Shown piece after piece: positions 37,286 to 46,505 of a stretch of DNA of 64,000 nt. Numbering within the stretch: position 1 is the first letter of the stretch; each line of letters begins with the position of its first letter. The position numbers and the translations under genes are program-made. A model generated the notes under the pieces. It had not been told where the DNA came from. It searched no databases and was given only the letters and a program-made list of their open reading frames with translations. The stretch covers positions 84,793 through 148,792 of the forward strand of contig NZ_JAUYZJ010000012.1 in assembly GCF_030700285.1 (NCBI RefSeq), given 5' to 3'. The stretch comes from Methylobacterium sp. NEAU K (GTDB taxonomy: Bacteria; Pseudomonadota; Alphaproteobacteria; Rhizobiales; Beijerinckiaceae).

Positions 37286-37978
37286 ATGCGGTTCGCGGTT
37301 TCCACGGTGCGGGGTTCGAACCCTGACTCTGCGCCTCGGCGGGCCTCCCGCAGCCGCCGCAGGGTGGTGGGGTTCGCCTGGGCGGCCTTGTGCCTCGCCG
37401 GGCTCGGCGTGGGAGCCGCACAGGCGCAGACCTTCGCGAGCCTGCCGTCACCGCAGGCCGGTGCCGAGCTGCAGGGGGCTGCCCGTCCGATCGCGGCCTG
37501 GGTGACGTTCTGCCAGTCCTACGCGGCCGAATGCGCGGTGGACCGGACCGAGCCTGCGCGGATCACCCTGACGCCGGCGACCTGGGCGACGATCGTGTCG
37601 GTGAACCGGCGGGTGAACAAGACGGTCGAGCCGAAAACCGACATGGAGCATCTCCACGTGGCCGACCGGTGGGACCTGGCCGAGGACGGGATCGGCGATT
37701 GCGAGGACTTCCAGCTGCTCAAGCGCCACCTGCTGGCCGAGGCGGGCCTGCCCCGGCGGGCGATGCGCATGACCGTGGTGATCGACGAGAAGGGCGAGGG
37801 CCACGCGGTGCTGACCCTGATCACCGACCGGGGCGACCTCATCCTGGACAACAAGACCAACGTCATCGTGCCCTGGCACAAGACCGGCTACGTGTTCATC
37901 AAGCGCGAGAGCCAGGACATCACCGCCTGGGTGTCGCTGGGCGGCGTCACCTCCCCGGTCACCACCGCGAATCGCTGA
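37286..37978 (+). CDS. Transglutaminase-like cysteine peptidase (BTLCP family)
   Basis: 230 aa. An N-terminal basic segment and signal peptide (VVGFAWAALCLAGLGVGAAQAQ) direct it to the periplasm. The catalytic triad of the bacterial transglutaminase-like cysteine proteinase family is visible: Cys in GIGDCEDFQLLKR, His in EGHAVLTL and Asp in LILDNKTN. Relatives (LapG, BTLCP) cleave adhesins or similar surface proteins; the LapG-type partner genes are not in this window. Two perfect CtrA boxes lie in its promoter. Confidence 0.9.
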   Translation: MRFAVSTVRGSNPDSAPRRASRSRRRVVGFAWAALCLAGLGVGAAQAQTFASLPSPQAGAELQGAARPIAAWVTFCQSYAAECAVDRTEPARITLTPATWATIVSVNRRVNKTVEPKTDMEHLHVADRWDLAEDGIGDCEDFQLLKRHLLAEAGLPRRAMRMTVVIDEKGEGHAVLTLITDRGDLILDNKTNVIVPWHKTGYVFIKRESQDITAWVSLGGVTSPVTTANR

Positions 37979-38099
37979 TCCCCCGGGCCCGCCCTGTGCC
38001 GCTGTGGCGCCCTGCCGCGGACGCCGATGTTGTGTGCTCCGGGGCGCCCGGGAATCCGCTTTCCATCGGCGGTCTGAGCCATCTCGTGCCGTGACGATC

Positions 38100-38114
38100 G
38101 TAACCAAACGCTAA
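38100..38114 (+). promoter_or_regulatory. Degenerate CtrA-like box GTAA-N7-CTAA
   Basis: GTAA-CCAAACG-CTAA keeps the N7 spacing but has one mismatch in each half. It lies 42 nt before the ATG of the small exported protein at 38157, only 0.8 kb from the two perfect CtrA boxes. Confidence 0.35.
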
Positions 38115-38156
38115 CCTTGTCGGCACCACTCTGTCCCAGGACCGAGTGCCCGATCC

Positions 38157-38480
38157 ATGTCGCCTGCGCCCCTCGCCTCCCAACTTCTCCTCGCGACGAT
38201 CCTTCTCGTCGGCGCTTCCGGCTCGGCGCGTGCGGCCGGCGAGGCGGAGACGCGTCAGGCGATCTGGCGCGCCTGCCTCAGCCGCACATTCGAGATCGAG
38301 GCCGCGCTCACCGACCGCAACCTCGCCGCGGATGCTGCCTTCCGGACGTGCCGGAGCGCCGAGGACGCCTATCTCACGGCCCTGGCGCGCTCCCCGCTTC
38401 TGGACGACGACGACGTGGCTCGCGCCCGCCCGATGCTCGCCGGCCGCATCCGGTCCTGGCTTGTCGGGGTCAGAGGATAA
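38157..38480 (+). CDS. Small exported protein, unknown function
   Basis: 107 aa. A signal peptide (ASQLLLATILLVGASGSARAA) is followed by ~80 mostly helical residues with two cysteines (RACLSRTF and FRTCRSAEDAY) that may form a disulfide. No domain was recognised. It lies 178 nt after the BTLCP gene on the same strand with its own CtrA-like half sites, and could share its regulation. Confidence 0.65.
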   Translation: MSPAPLASQLLLATILLVGASGSARAAGEAETRQAIWRACLSRTFEIEAALTDRNLAADAAFRTCRSAEDAYLTALARSPLLDDDDVARARPMLAGRIRSWLVGVRG

Positions 38481-38547
38481 TACGCCGAGGCGCCGGATCC
38501 TCCCGTGATCGGCCCCCTGAACCGCGACCGACCGAGGGAACGCACCG

Positions 38548-38991
38548 CTACACGCCGCAGGCGCAGCAGGCCCGGACGTTCGCGATCCTCTGTTCCGGAG
38601 TGCCGTAACTCGGCCGCACGGTCCCGTAGTTTTTCCAATGCGTGATCCATTGCTTGATGTAGTGGGCCCCGTTGGGCGCGCGTTTCAGCTGATGGGCCGC
38701 CCAGCAATCCGCAAGCCGATCGGAAGCAATTCGAATCGCAAGAAGTCCGTATTCATGAACGATGTAAAAGTGGCTCGCGTCCGGGACTTGAGAATTTACC
38801 AGCTCTGCTCGCCTAGGGCACAGGAACAGGCCATCGGATCGGGCGGCAGCAATGTTTCCGCCGGTTTCCGAGCAGTTTTTTATGACCGAAATATCAAGTA
38901 AGGATCCGGACGGATTCCATTGTGCCCTGGCATTTCCGTCTGTAAAAGCCAGCATGTAAAATATTAAAAAAAATAAAAATGCTCTGATCAT
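38548..38991 (-). CDS. AT-rich secreted protein with zincin-like motif lacking one His
   Basis: 147 aa from ATG 38991. The signal peptide (MIRAFLFFLIFYMLAFTDGNARAQ) is unusually Phe/Ile-rich. Six cysteines remain after it. The segment HFYIVHEYGLLAIRI followed by DRLADCWAAHQL resembles HExxH-plus-AD zinc peptidases, but the second His is Leu (H79-E80-Y-G-L83). It is thus either an inactive relative or coincidence. GC is clearly lower than in neighbouring genes, with A-rich runs at the 5' end. It is convergent with the gene at 38157. Confidence 0.5.
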   Translation of the reverse strand: MIRAFLFFLIFYMLAFTDGNARAQWNPSGSLLDISVIKNCSETGGNIAAARSDGLFLCPRRAELVNSQVPDASHFYIVHEYGLLAIRIASDRLADCWAAHQLKRAPNGAHYIKQWITHWKNYGTVRPSYGTPEQRIANVRACCACGV

Positions 38992-39215
38992 CGCTCTTTT
39001 CCGATGAATCGGGTCGGTGTGAGGATTCATACCAGGTCCGATCTCGGTCGAAAGCTTGCTTTGGCTGCGCGGCTGTGTTGCCGTTACAACGGGATGCTAA
39101 ATGTCTCGGCCCATGCCGGCCGCCCGCTGTGCAGACGGACGGTGGTTCCACAGCAAGGAACGGGACGCTTCTGGCTCGCTGCACCGGCATCCTCCCGGCG
39201 TCCAGGGAGAGCGTC

Positions 39216-39701
39216 ATGGCCCGCTACCGCTGCGTTCCCATCGATGAGGCCGTCGCGGAGCGCTTCCGCCGCGACGCCCGTGACGATTTCGGCAATCCGC
39301 TGCGCCGCGTCGAGGCATCGAGCGCGAATGGGTTTCCCTGCCGACGCTGCCTGCACTGCGCCGAGCCAGGAGAGGCGATGCTGCTGGGGTCCTACGATCT
39401 CGGCCGTCCCCGCGGCATCTACTGGGCTCCGAGCCCGATCTTCCTGCACGCGCGGTCCTGTCGGGGGTTCGCCGCGGAGGACGTCCTCGCTCCGATCATT
39501 CGCGCCAACACTCTCGTGTCGGTGCGGGCCTACGACGCGGGCGATCTCTGCCTGTATGACCTCGGCCACGTCTGTGCCGGCGCCGAGGTCGATGCCCCGC
39601 TGATGCGCGCCCTCGCGGATCCGCGCACGGCGTTCGTCAACGTCCACACCGCCCGGCCGGGCTGCCTGCTGGCTCGGGTGGAACGTGTGGTGAGCGCGTG
39701 A
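39216..39701 (+). CDS. DUF1203 domain-containing protein
   Basis: 161 aa from ATG 39216, preceded by AGGGAGA; the frame extends upstream without a better start. The family pattern is clear: N-terminal RYRCVPIDEAVAERFR, a CRRCLHCAEPGEAMLLGSY segment with a CxxC-like trio of Cys, and C-terminal RTAFVNVHTARPGCLLARVERV. DUF1203 proteins are widespread small cytoplasmic proteins of unknown function. It converges with the LMW phosphatase gene, with 3 nt between stops. Confidence 0.88.
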   Translation: MARYRCVPIDEAVAERFRRDARDDFGNPLRRVEASSANGFPCRRCLHCAEPGEAMLLGSYDLGRPRGIYWAPSPIFLHARSCRGFAAEDVLAPIIRANTLVSVRAYDAGDLCLYDLGHVCAGAEVDAPLMRALADPRTAFVNVHTARPGCLLARVERVVSA

Positions 39702-39704
39702 CCG

Positions 39705-40175
39705 CTACATCCTGAGCCGTGCCTTGATCCGCCGGGTCAGCCCGTCGCGCACGTCCCGGTAGGCCTCGAGACGCTGCTCGCGAGAGGCGTCCTGCAGCAG
39801 GGTGGGATCGGGGGTCGGCCAGTACTCGACCTCGGTCGCGATCGTGTGCGTGAGATCGAGCGCCCGGTGGTGCGCCTCCGGCGAGAGGGTGATGATCAGG
39901 TCGAAGTTCAGGCCCTCCCAGTCCTCGAGCTCCTCGATGGTCCGGGGGCGATGCCGGCTCGCATCGATGCCGATCTCGTCGAGCGCCGCGACCATGAACG
40001 CGTCGGTCGGCTCGCCCGAGCGCACGCCGGCTGATTGCACGTAGGTCGACTTGCCGAAATAGGCCCGTGCGATCGCCTCGGCCGCGACCGAGCGCACGGC
40101 GTTGTAGTTGCACATGAACAGGACGGACTGCACCCGCCGCTTCTTCGGGGAGGTCTCGGGGTGAGGCTCAGCCAT
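39705..40175 (-). CDS. Low molecular weight phosphatase / arsenate-reductase-like protein
   Basis: 156 aa. The P-loop C-x5-R is CNYNAVRS near residue 22 (LFMCNYNAVRSVAAEAIA), and the general acid Asp is probably in EVEYWPTPDPTLLQ. It belongs to the LMW protein tyrosine phosphatase fold, shared with arsenate reductases; no resolving Cys typical of ArsC was evident, so phosphatase activity is more likely. It is the last gene of the murA-hisD run and follows UPF0262 by 24 nt. Confidence 0.85.
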   Translation of the reverse strand: MAEPHPETSPKKRRVQSVLFMCNYNAVRSVAAEAIARAYFGKSTYVQSAGVRSGEPTDAFMVAALDEIGIDASRHRPRTIEELEDWEGLNFDLIITLSPEAHHRALDLTHTIATEVEYWPTPDPTLLQDASREQRLEAYRDVRDGLTRRIKARLRM

Positions 40176-40199
40176 CGCCGCTCGGGGCCGGAAGGCGCC

Positions 40200-40682
40200 C
40201 TAGCCCTTCCAGTGCAGGGCGAAGATCAGGGTGAACAGGCGACGCGCCGTGTCGTGGTCGAGGTCGACCTTGCCGTCGAGGCGCTGCTTGAGCGTGTCGG
40301 ACGCCTCGTTGTGCAGCCCGCGCCGGCCCATGTCGATCGCCTCGATCTGAGACGGCGAGGCGGTGCGGATCGCGTTGTAGTAGCTCTCGCAGATCATCTC
40401 GTAGTCGCGGATCACCCGTCGGAACGGCGTCAGCGACAGGAGGTGCGTCATCACCGGCTCGCCGTCCACCGTGCTGATCGCGAAGGACAGCTTGTTCTCG
40501 ACGAGGCCGAGCGTCAGCGCGTAGGGCCCCTCCCGGCCGGGGATCGCGAAGGCATTGTCCTCCAGGATATCGAACAGCGCGATGGCCCGCTCGTGCTCCT
40601 GATCCGGGTTGCCGCGGGCGATGGACGCTTCGTCCAGGCTCACCTTCGCGAGGCGGTTCGCCGCGCGCTCCTTCTCCGCCAT
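40200..40682 (-). CDS. UPF0262 family protein
   Basis: 160 aa from ATG 40682 (TTG at 40688 is a less likely start). Strong match to the alphaproteobacterial UPF0262 family: [76 protein letters not shown]. It is cytoplasmic and of unknown function. In many Hyphomicrobiales it sits exactly here, between hisD and a LMW phosphatase. Ten nucleotides separate its start from the hisD stop. Confidence 0.92.
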   Translation of the reverse strand: MAEKERAANRLAKVSLDEASIARGNPDQEHERAIALFDILEDNAFAIPGREGPYALTLGLVENKLSFAISTVDGEPVMTHLLSLTPFRRVIRDYEMICESYYNAIRTASPSQIEAIDMGRRGLHNEASDTLKQRLDGKVDLDHDTARRLFTLIFALHWKG

Positions 40683-40692
40683 CCCCAAAACC

Positions 40693-41988
40693 TCACAGGT
40701 TCAGCCGGATCGCGACGGAGCGGGCGTGGCCCTCCAGGCCCTCCGACCGGCCGAGCGTTATCGCTGCCGGACCCAGCGCCCGCAAGCTCTCCGGCGTGCA
40801 GGCGAGGATCGTGGTCCGCTTCATGAAGTCCAGGACGCCGAGGCCGGAGGAGAATCGTGCCGAGCGGGCGGTGGGCAGCACGTGGTTGGGGCCGCCGACA
40901 TAATCGCCGATCGCCTCCGGGGTGTGGGAGCCCAGGAAGATCGCGCCGGCATTGCGGATCTTGCGCGAGAGCGCCTCGGCGTCCTGAGTCTCGATCTCCA
41001 GGTGTTCGGGGGCGAGGCGGTCGACCAGCGGCACGGCCTCGTCGAAATCCCGCACCCGGACGATCGCGCCGTAGTCGCGCCAGCTCGCCCGGGCGATCTC
41101 GGCCCGGGGTAGGGTGGTGAGCGCGCGCTCCACCGCCGCCTCGGCGGCCTCGGCCAGCTCGGCGCTGTCGGTGATCAGCACCGCCTGGGCCGCGATGTCG
41201 TGCTCGGCCTGGGCCAGCAAGTCAGCGGCGATCCAATCGGGATTGGCGTGGCCGTCGGCGAGGATCAGGACCTCGGAGGGGCCGGCGATCATGTCGATCC
41301 CGACCTGCCCGAAGACCCGGCGCTTGGCCGCCGCCACCCAGGCATTGCCCGGGCCGACGATCTTGGCGACCGGCGCGATCGTCGCCGTCCCGTAGGCGAG
41401 GGCCGCCACGGCCTGCGCGCCGCCGACCCGGTAGACCTCGTGCACGCCGGAGAGATGGGCGGCGGCCAGCACCAGCGGGTTCAGGACCCCATCGGGCGTC
41501 GGCACCACCATGACGATGCGCGGCACGCCCGCCACCCGCGCCGGCACCGCGTTCATCAGGACCGAGGACGGGTAGCTCGCCGTGCCGCCGGGCACGTAAA
41601 GCCCGACCGATTCCAGCGCCGTCCAGCGCCAGCCGGCCGTGACGCCCAGCGCGTCCGTGGCCCGGTGGTCGTGGGGCTTCTGCTCCTTGTGGAACGCCTC
41701 GATCCGCGCCGCGGCCAGGCGGAGCGCATCGAGGGCGTCGGCCGGGCACGCCGCCACCGCCGCGTCGATCTCGGCCTGGGTGATCTGCAGGGTGTCGGCG
41801 GAGAAATCCACGCCGAGCCGGTCGAACCGCCGGGTGAAGTCGACGAGCGCCGCGTCGCCGCGGGCGATGACGTCGGCGATGATGCCGCGCACCGCTTCGT
41901 CCACGTCCTCGGCGATCTCGCGCTTCAGGGTGAGGAGCCGAGCGAAGTCGGCGGCAAAATTCGGATCGCTGCTGTCGAGCCGGACCAT
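40693..41988 (-). CDS. hisD: Histidinol dehydrogenase
   Basis: 431 aa from ATG 41988, with AAAGG upstream; the frame to 42051 is not conserved. It catalyses the last two steps of histidine synthesis, L-histidinol to histidine, with NAD+ and zinc. Recognisable blocks: the early [49 protein letters not shown], the catalytic Glu-His pair in [11 protein letters not shown] and the C-terminal [18 protein letters not shown]. It lies between DUF2948 and UPF0262 genes, probably one operon. Confidence 0.97.
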   Translation of the reverse strand: MVRLDSSDPNFAADFARLLTLKREIAEDVDEAVRGIIADVIARGDAALVDFTRRFDRLGVDFSADTLQITQAEIDAAVAACPADALDALRLAAARIEAFHKEQKPHDHRATDALGVTAGWRWTALESVGLYVPGGTASYPSSVLMNAVPARVAGVPRIVMVVPTPDGVLNPLVLAAAHLSGVHEVYRVGGAQAVAALAYGTATIAPVAKIVGPGNAWVAAAKRRVFGQVGIDMIAGPSEVLILADGHANPDWIAADLLAQAEHDIAAQAVLITDSAELAEAAEAAVERALTTLPRAEIARASWRDYGAIVRVRDFDEAVPLVDRLAPEHLEIETQDAEALSRKIRNAGAIFLGSHTPEAIGDYVGGPNHVLPTARSARFSSGLGVLDFMKRTTILACTPESLRALGPAAITLGRSEGLEGHARSVAIRLNL

Positions 41989-42007
41989 CGGATGCCTTTC
42001 GTCTGCC

Positions 42008-42457
42008 TCAGGCCACCGTGCCGGGGGCCGTGTCCGTCGCGTCGATTGCATGGCCGGGACGGGCGATCGCCTCCCAGACCGGGCCGAGATCCTTCATCCG
42101 AACCTCAATGCACTCGACCTCCAGCCGGACCGCCGCACCGCCGGAGAACACCATGTCGAGGTGACCCGAGGGCGCGTCGGTGACTTCGAAGGTAAGGGCG
42201 AGGAGGCTCATCGGCATGGTGCTGCCCGGCGCCAGCCCGCGAGTCTTCACCGAGAGGACGCGCTCGACATGCACGCCGGTCAGCCGCCGCCGCGGCGGCA
42301 CGTCCGGCGTCCAGTCGAAACGCCGCACCGCCAGCAGGAACCGATGCTCGCCTGCGAGGTACGTGAGATCTTCCGGCCGCAGGATCGCGTCCTGAAGGTG
42401 CGCGGAGATCACGGTCAGGTCCTCGGCGTCGAGGGCGGCGAGGCTGAGCAGCTCCAT
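42008..42457 (-). CDS. DUF2948 family protein
   Basis: 149 aa from ATG 42457. The family pattern is clear: SLAALDAEDLTVISAHLQDAILRPEDLTYL near the N-terminus and RRFDWTPDVPPRRRLTGVHVERVLSVKTRGL in the middle. It is a cytoplasmic alphaproteobacterial protein of unknown function, nearly always next to hisD. It ends 19 nt before the hisD start and is probably co-transcribed with it. Confidence 0.9.
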   Translation of the reverse strand: MELLSLAALDAEDLTVISAHLQDAILRPEDLTYLAGEHRFLLAVRRFDWTPDVPPRRRLTGVHVERVLSVKTRGLAPGSTMPMSLLALTFEVTDAPSGHLDMVFSGGAAVRLEVECIEVRMKDLGPVWEAIARPGHAIDATDTAPGTVA

Positions 42458-42662
42458 GAAAGGATCCTCGGGAATACAGGTGCGCGGGCGGGCCTGCGGC
42501 AGGGCGTAGGTAGCGGCCCGGCCCGGCTGGGGCAACGGCCGGAGCCGGGGTCGTGTCTGGATCAGCCGCGGTTCATCCGGCTTCCCTTAGGCGCGGGCGA
42601 TCCGCCAGAGGGGGCCGATGGGGCGTCAAGCGGTCGACATGAGGGGGCGAGGCAGGAGGACG

Positions 42663-43028
42663 ATGGTGAAGCGCATCACGCTGGCGGCTCTGGCCGCCCT
42701 GTCGTTCGGCCCGCTTCTGGGGCCGCCTGCGGTCGCGCAGGTCGGCCCGGACGCGGACGTCTATGTCTTCGGTCGACGCGATCCGGACCGCTACGGGTAC
42801 GACCGCCGGCCGCCGCCCCCGGACGACGACTACGACCGGCCCCGCCGGCTTCCGCCTCCGCCGCCGGACTACGACGATGACCGGCCCCGCTACGGCAGGC
42901 CCCGGCGCGGCGGCGACATCTGCGTCACCGCCCGCGGCGATTGTCCGACGCGTCCGGGCCCCTACAACGCGCCCTGCGACTGCGAGATACCGGGCTTCGG
43001 GTTCAAGCGCGGGCAGATCGGGGAGTGA
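42663..43028 (+). CDS. Exported Pro/Arg/Asp/Tyr-rich small protein
   Basis: 121 aa with an AGGAGG ribosome binding site directly upstream of ATG 42663. The signal peptide (ITLAALAALSFGPLLGPPAVAQ) precedes a low-complexity stretch of alternating acidic, basic, Pro and Tyr residues (DRRPPPPDDDYDRPRRLP), then a short Cys-containing C-terminus (CVTARGDCPTRPGPYNAPCDCEIPGFG) with four cysteines. It is inserted on the opposite strand in the murA-DUF2948 gap. Function unknown. Confidence 0.65.
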   Translation: MVKRITLAALAALSFGPLLGPPAVAQVGPDADVYVFGRRDPDRYGYDRRPPPPDDDYDRPRRLPPPPPDYDDDRPRYGRPRRGGDICVTARGDCPTRPGPYNAPCDCEIPGFGFKRGQIGE

Positions 43029-43034
43029 GGGGCC

Positions 43035-44324
43035 TCAGGCCCGCACCCGCTCGATCCGTGCGCCGCAGCGCCCGAGCTTGGCCTCCAGCGCCTCGAAGCC
43101 GCGGTCGAGGTGATAGACCCGGTTGATCTGGGTCTCGCCCTCGGCGGCGAGCCCCGCGATGACCAGGGACACCGAGGCGCGCAGGTCCGTGGCCATCACG
43201 GGCGCCCCCTTCAGCCGCTCCACGCCCTCGACGATGGCGAGGTCGCCCTCGAGCCGGATCTTCGCGCCGAGGCGGGCCAGCTCCTGCACGTGCATGAACC
43301 GGTTCTCGAAGATCGTCTCGCGGATATGCGACTGGCCCTTGGCCAGAGTCATCAGCGCCATGAACTGCGCCTGCAGGTCGGTCGGGAAGCCCGGGAACGG
43401 GTCGGTGGTCACGTCGACGGCGGCGATGCCGGCGCCGTTGCGGCGCACGCGGATCCCGCCCTCGACCTGGCTGATCTCGGCCCCCGTGGTCGACAGGACG
43501 TCGAGCGCCGCGTGCAGCAGCTCGGCCCTGGTATCCTGGAGGATCACGTCGCCGCCGGTCATCGCCACCGCCATCGCGTAGGTGCCGGTCTCGATCCGGT
43601 CGGGCAGCACCGCGTGGCGCGCTCCGCTCAGCCGGGCCACGCCCTCGATCTCGATGCGGGGCGTGCCGGCCCCGCGGATCTTGGCGCCCATCTTGTTCAG
43701 GCATTCGGCTAGGTCGACCACCTCGGGCTCGCGGGCGGCGTTCTCGATCACCGTGGTGCCGTAGGCGAGGGCTGCCGCCATCAGGGCCACGTGCGTGCCG
43801 CCGACCGTGACCTTGGGGAAGGCGATCTCGGCCCCGCGCAGGCCGTTCTTGGTCTTGGCGACCACGTAGCCGGCATCGATCTCGATCTCGGCCCCGAGCT
43901 TCTCCAGGGCCATGATCAGCAGGTCGACCGGACGGGTTCCGATGGCGCAGCCGCCCGGCAGCGAGACCTTGGCCTCCCCGAACCGGGCCAGCAGGGGCGC
44001 CACCACCCAGAAGCTTGCCCGCATGGTCGACACCAGCTCGTATGGGGCGGTGGTGTCGATGACGTTCGAGGCGGTCAGCCGGATGGTCTGGCCGGTCTCG
44101 GTCGTCTGTCCGGGGCGCTTGCCGACGACCATGTGGTCGACGCCGTGGTTGCCGAGGATCCGCGTCAGGGCGGCGATGTCGGCGAGCCGGGGAACGTTGA
44201 CCAGCTCCAGCGTCTCGCCGGTGAGCAGGCTCGCGATCATCAGCGGCAGCGCCGCGTTCTTGGCGCCCGAGATCGGGATCACGCCGTTGAGCGGCGCGCC
44301 GCCGGTGATGTGGATGCGGTCCAT
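43035..44324 (-). CDS. murA: UDP-N-acetylglucosamine 1-carboxyvinyltransferase
   Basis: 429 aa. Two adjacent ATGs follow GAGGA; the second (44324) has the better spacing. MurA adds enolpyruvate to UDP-GlcNAc, the first committed step of peptidoglycan synthesis. Signatures: N-terminal [24 protein letters not shown] with the active-site Lys/Asn, the fosfomycin-target Cys in [14 protein letters not shown], and [12 protein letters not shown] with the catalytic Asp region. The conserved Cys suggests normal fosfomycin sensitivity. It is convergent with the gene at 42663. Confidence 0.97.
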   Translation of the reverse strand: MDRIHITGGAPLNGVIPISGAKNAALPLMIASLLTGETLELVNVPRLADIAALTRILGNHGVDHMVVGKRPGQTTETGQTIRLTASNVIDTTAPYELVSTMRASFWVVAPLLARFGEAKVSLPGGCAIGTRPVDLLIMALEKLGAEIEIDAGYVVAKTKNGLRGAEIAFPKVTVGGTHVALMAAALAYGTTVIENAAREPEVVDLAECLNKMGAKIRGAGTPRIEIEGVARLSGARHAVLPDRIETGTYAMAVAMTGGDVILQDTRAELLHAALDVLSTTGAEISQVEGGIRVRRNGAGIAAVDVTTDPFPGFPTDLQAQFMALMTLAKGQSHIRETIFENRFMHVQELARLGAKIRLEGDLAIVEGVERLKGAPVMATDLRASVSLVIAGLAAEGETQINRVYHLDRGFEALEAKLGRCGARIERVRA

Positions 44325-44409
44325 CATGTGTCCTCGGGCGGCGCACCTCTGGGGCACGCGGCCGGCCGTCCTTCTGGTGGACGCCGCGGCGTCCAGGCTT
44401 GGCCGTCCC

Positions 44410-44589
44410 CTATAGGCTGGTTTTGTCCGAATCTGGACCGCGGGAATCGGTCTCGCGCATGCACGACTGGTCGTCGTCTGGCGCTGATCTCGCCTCCGCG
44501 CGACCGCGCCCCTGGGCCTTGCGCCGGCGCAGGTTCTCGCGGAGCGCCGCCTTCAGGCGCTCCGTGCGACTGTCCTTCGCGTCCGTCAT
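44410..44589 (-). CDS. 59-aa highly charged small protein upstream of murA
   Basis: Starts at an ATG at 44589 and ends with TAG at 44410. The first ~30 residues ([20 protein letters not shown]) are helical and rich in Lys/Arg/Glu, followed by [15 protein letters not shown]; the last third is polar. It is oriented like murA, 85 nt upstream. I recall similar short Arg/Lys-rich proteins ([19 protein letters not shown]) in this position in other Hyphomicrobiales. Function unknown; the helical basic N-terminus could bind RNA or membranes. Confidence 0.65.
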   Translation of the reverse strand: MTDAKDSRTERLKAALRENLRRRKAQGRGRAEARSAPDDDQSCMRETDSRGPDSDKTSL

Positions 44590-44907
44590 CGCGCGACCCT
44601 TCGTCGCCGCAGGCTTGAGGTGCCCCCTTCTGCCCTGGAGGCGGCGGTTCGTGGTGAAGGCAGGCGGACGTTCAAGGATCAGGAGCCGTGTTCGATCGGT
44701 CGGAAGACGTCGGGAAGCTAGCGAGTTCGCCGAGGCCTCTCAATGGGTGCAGGGCAGCGATGCCGGGACCTTACCTTGAACCAGTTCCAGATCCGCGCCT
44801 ATCTTGCTCCCCTCACGCGAAGGACTGGACCGAGGCCGTACCTCGATCGCGGGACTTGGGCGCCGCGATGGCGCCGCCCGCACGGCCGAACACGCGAAGG
44901 ACGCTCG
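44590..44907. other. Upstream region of hemA
   Basis: This spacer between divergent genes contains no supported gene; the 44399-44779 plus-strand frame merely shadows the 59-aa gene and has no ribosome binding site. It must hold the promoters of both hemA and the murA-side gene. A candidate hemA promoter is listed separately. Confidence 0.5.
44776..44805 (+). promoter_or_regulatory. Candidate hemA promoter
   Basis: TTGAAC (44776-44781) and TATCTT (44800-44805) with an 18-nt spacer resemble a sigma-70-type promoter about 100 nt before the hemA start. Local composition is more AT-rich than its surroundings. Confidence 0.35.
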
Positions 44908-46203
44908 ATGACCGTCACCCGGATGCCCAGCACGGTGCTCGCCCAAGCGGGATCGACGCGCGCCGGCTCGGGATACGAGCGGTATTTCCGCGGTGCCCTG
45001 GAGCAACTGCACGGCGAGCGGCGCTATCGCGTCTTCGCCGATATCGAGCGCATCTCCGGGCGGTTCCCCACGGCCAAGTGGCGCAGCCCGGACGGCAGGA
45101 CCACCGAGATCACCGTGTGGTGCTCCAACGACTATCTCGGCATGGGCCAGCACAAGGAGGTGGTGGCCGCGATGACCGAGACCGCCGCGCGCTGCGGCGT
45201 CGGCGCGGGCGGCACGCGCAACATCGCCGGCAACAACTCGCCGCTGGTCGATCTGGAGCGCGAACTCGCCGACCTGCACGGCAAGGAGGCCGGCCTCGTC
45301 TTCACCTCGGGATACGTCTCGAACCAAGCCGGCATCTCGACGATCGCCAAGCTGATCCCGGACTGCCTGATCCTGTCCGACGCCTTCAACCACAACTCGA
45401 TGATCGAGGGCGTGCGCCATTCCGGTTGTGAGAAGAAGATCTTTCGCCACAATGATCTCCAGCACCTGGAGGACCTGCTCCGCGCGGCCGGCGATCGGCC
45501 GAAGCTGATCGTGTTCGAGTCGGTCTATTCCATGGACGGAGACGTCGCGCCGATCGGTAAGATCTGCGATCTGGCCGACACTTACGGGGCGATGACCTAT
45601 CTGGATGAGGTCCACGCGGTCGGCCTCTACGGGCCGCGCGGCGGCGGCATTGCCGAGCGCGACGGGGTGATGCACCGGGTCGACGTGATCGAGGGCACTC
45701 TGGCTAAGGGCTTCGGCTGCGTCGGCGGCTACATCACCGCCTCGGCGGCGATCTGCGACGCGGTGCGCAGTTTCGCGCCGGGCTTCATCTTCACCACCGC
45801 GCTGCCACCCGCGGTCGCAGCGGCCGCGCGGGCCTCGGTGCGCTACCTCAAGCGCTCGAACGCCGAGCGCGAGGCGCACCAGAGCCAGGCCGCCGCCACG
45901 AAGGCGGCGCTCACCGAGGCGGGCCTGCCGGTGCTGGAGACCGAGACGCACATCGTCCCGGTGATGGTCGGGGATGCGGAGCTGTGCAAGGCCGCCGCCG
46001 ACCACCTGCTCGAGCGCCACGCCATCTACATCCAGCCGATCAACTATCCGACGGTCCCGCGCGGCACCGAGCGGCTGCGCATCACGCCCTCGCCGTTCCA
46101 CGACGCCGCCCATATCGAACGCCTCGCCGCGGCGCTCTCCGAGACCTGGGAGACGCTCGATCTGCCGCGTGCCGGGACGGTGTTCGTCGAGGCGGCGGAA
46201 TAG
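44908..46203 (+). CDS. hemA: 5-aminolevulinate synthase
   Basis: 431 aa from ATG 44908, with AAGGA upstream. It condenses glycine and succinyl-CoA to 5-aminolevulinate, the first step of heme and bacteriochlorophyll synthesis in alphaproteobacteria. PLP-binding Lys is in [14 protein letters not shown]. Other marks: [42 protein letters not shown] and [15 protein letters not shown]. The C-terminus [21 protein letters not shown] is typical. It is not near other heme genes here. Confidence 0.97.
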   Translation: MTVTRMPSTVLAQAGSTRAGSGYERYFRGALEQLHGERRYRVFADIERISGRFPTAKWRSPDGRTTEITVWCSNDYLGMGQHKEVVAAMTETAARCGVGAGGTRNIAGNNSPLVDLERELADLHGKEAGLVFTSGYVSNQAGISTIAKLIPDCLILSDAFNHNSMIEGVRHSGCEKKIFRHNDLQHLEDLLRAAGDRPKLIVFESVYSMDGDVAPIGKICDLADTYGAMTYLDEVHAVGLYGPRGGGIAERDGVMHRVDVIEGTLAKGFGCVGGYITASAAICDAVRSFAPGFIFTTALPPAVAAAARASVRYLKRSNAEREAHQSQAAATKAALTEAGLPVLETETHIVPVMVGDAELCKAAADHLLERHAIYIQPINYPTVPRGTERLRITPSPFHDAAHIERLAAALSETWETLDLPRAGTVFVEAAE

Positions 46204-46505
46204 GTTTTTGTTTCGCTGTCGGCAGCGGGGTTCCCGTTCCACTTCGCGGGCCAGCAGATTTACACATCGCTGAACGAATGCGGGCGGCGCCCGGTCACGC
46301 GCGCCATCTTTGGACCGGGCGCCCTGTCGAGCGCGCGGATGCCCAATCGTATGGGTGGATGACACAGCCTCGCAGGGGAGGGGGCGCACCGCACCGCCTT
46401 TCACCAAAGCCTGCCGCATCTCCCTATCTGCCGGCAGGCTCGTCTTTTCCGGCGCCGGGCTGTAACCACGGCGCCAATCTCCAAGCGCGAAAAGTCTCGA
46501 ACCAA
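46204..46505. other. Spacer between hemA and the IMPase gene
   Basis: About 300 nt with no supported gene. It contains the strong stem-loop at 46286-46323. A weak AAAAGTCTCG stretch precedes the IMPase start without a clear Shine-Dalgarno sequence. Confidence 0.5.
46286..46323 (+). terminator. Perfect 11-bp stem-loop after hemA
   Basis: GGCGCCCGGTC (46286-46296) and GACCGGGCGCC (46313-46323) pair perfectly around a 16-nt loop, 83 nt after the hemA stop. GC-rich stem without a T-run: a rho-assisted terminator or RNA-stabilising hairpin. Confidence 0.45.

Noticed and set aside
37315..37332. tRNA T-arm-like sequence GGGGTTCGAACCC inside the BTLCP gene
   Set aside because: No acceptor stem, D-arm or anticodon arm surrounds it; the frame codes for a plausible signal-peptide-side segment of the protease.
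39705..44589. Foreign insertion in the murA-hisD run
   Set aside because: Order murA-DUF2948-hisD-UPF0262-LMW phosphatase matches the usual alphaproteobacterial cluster; only the opposite-strand exported gene is unusual.
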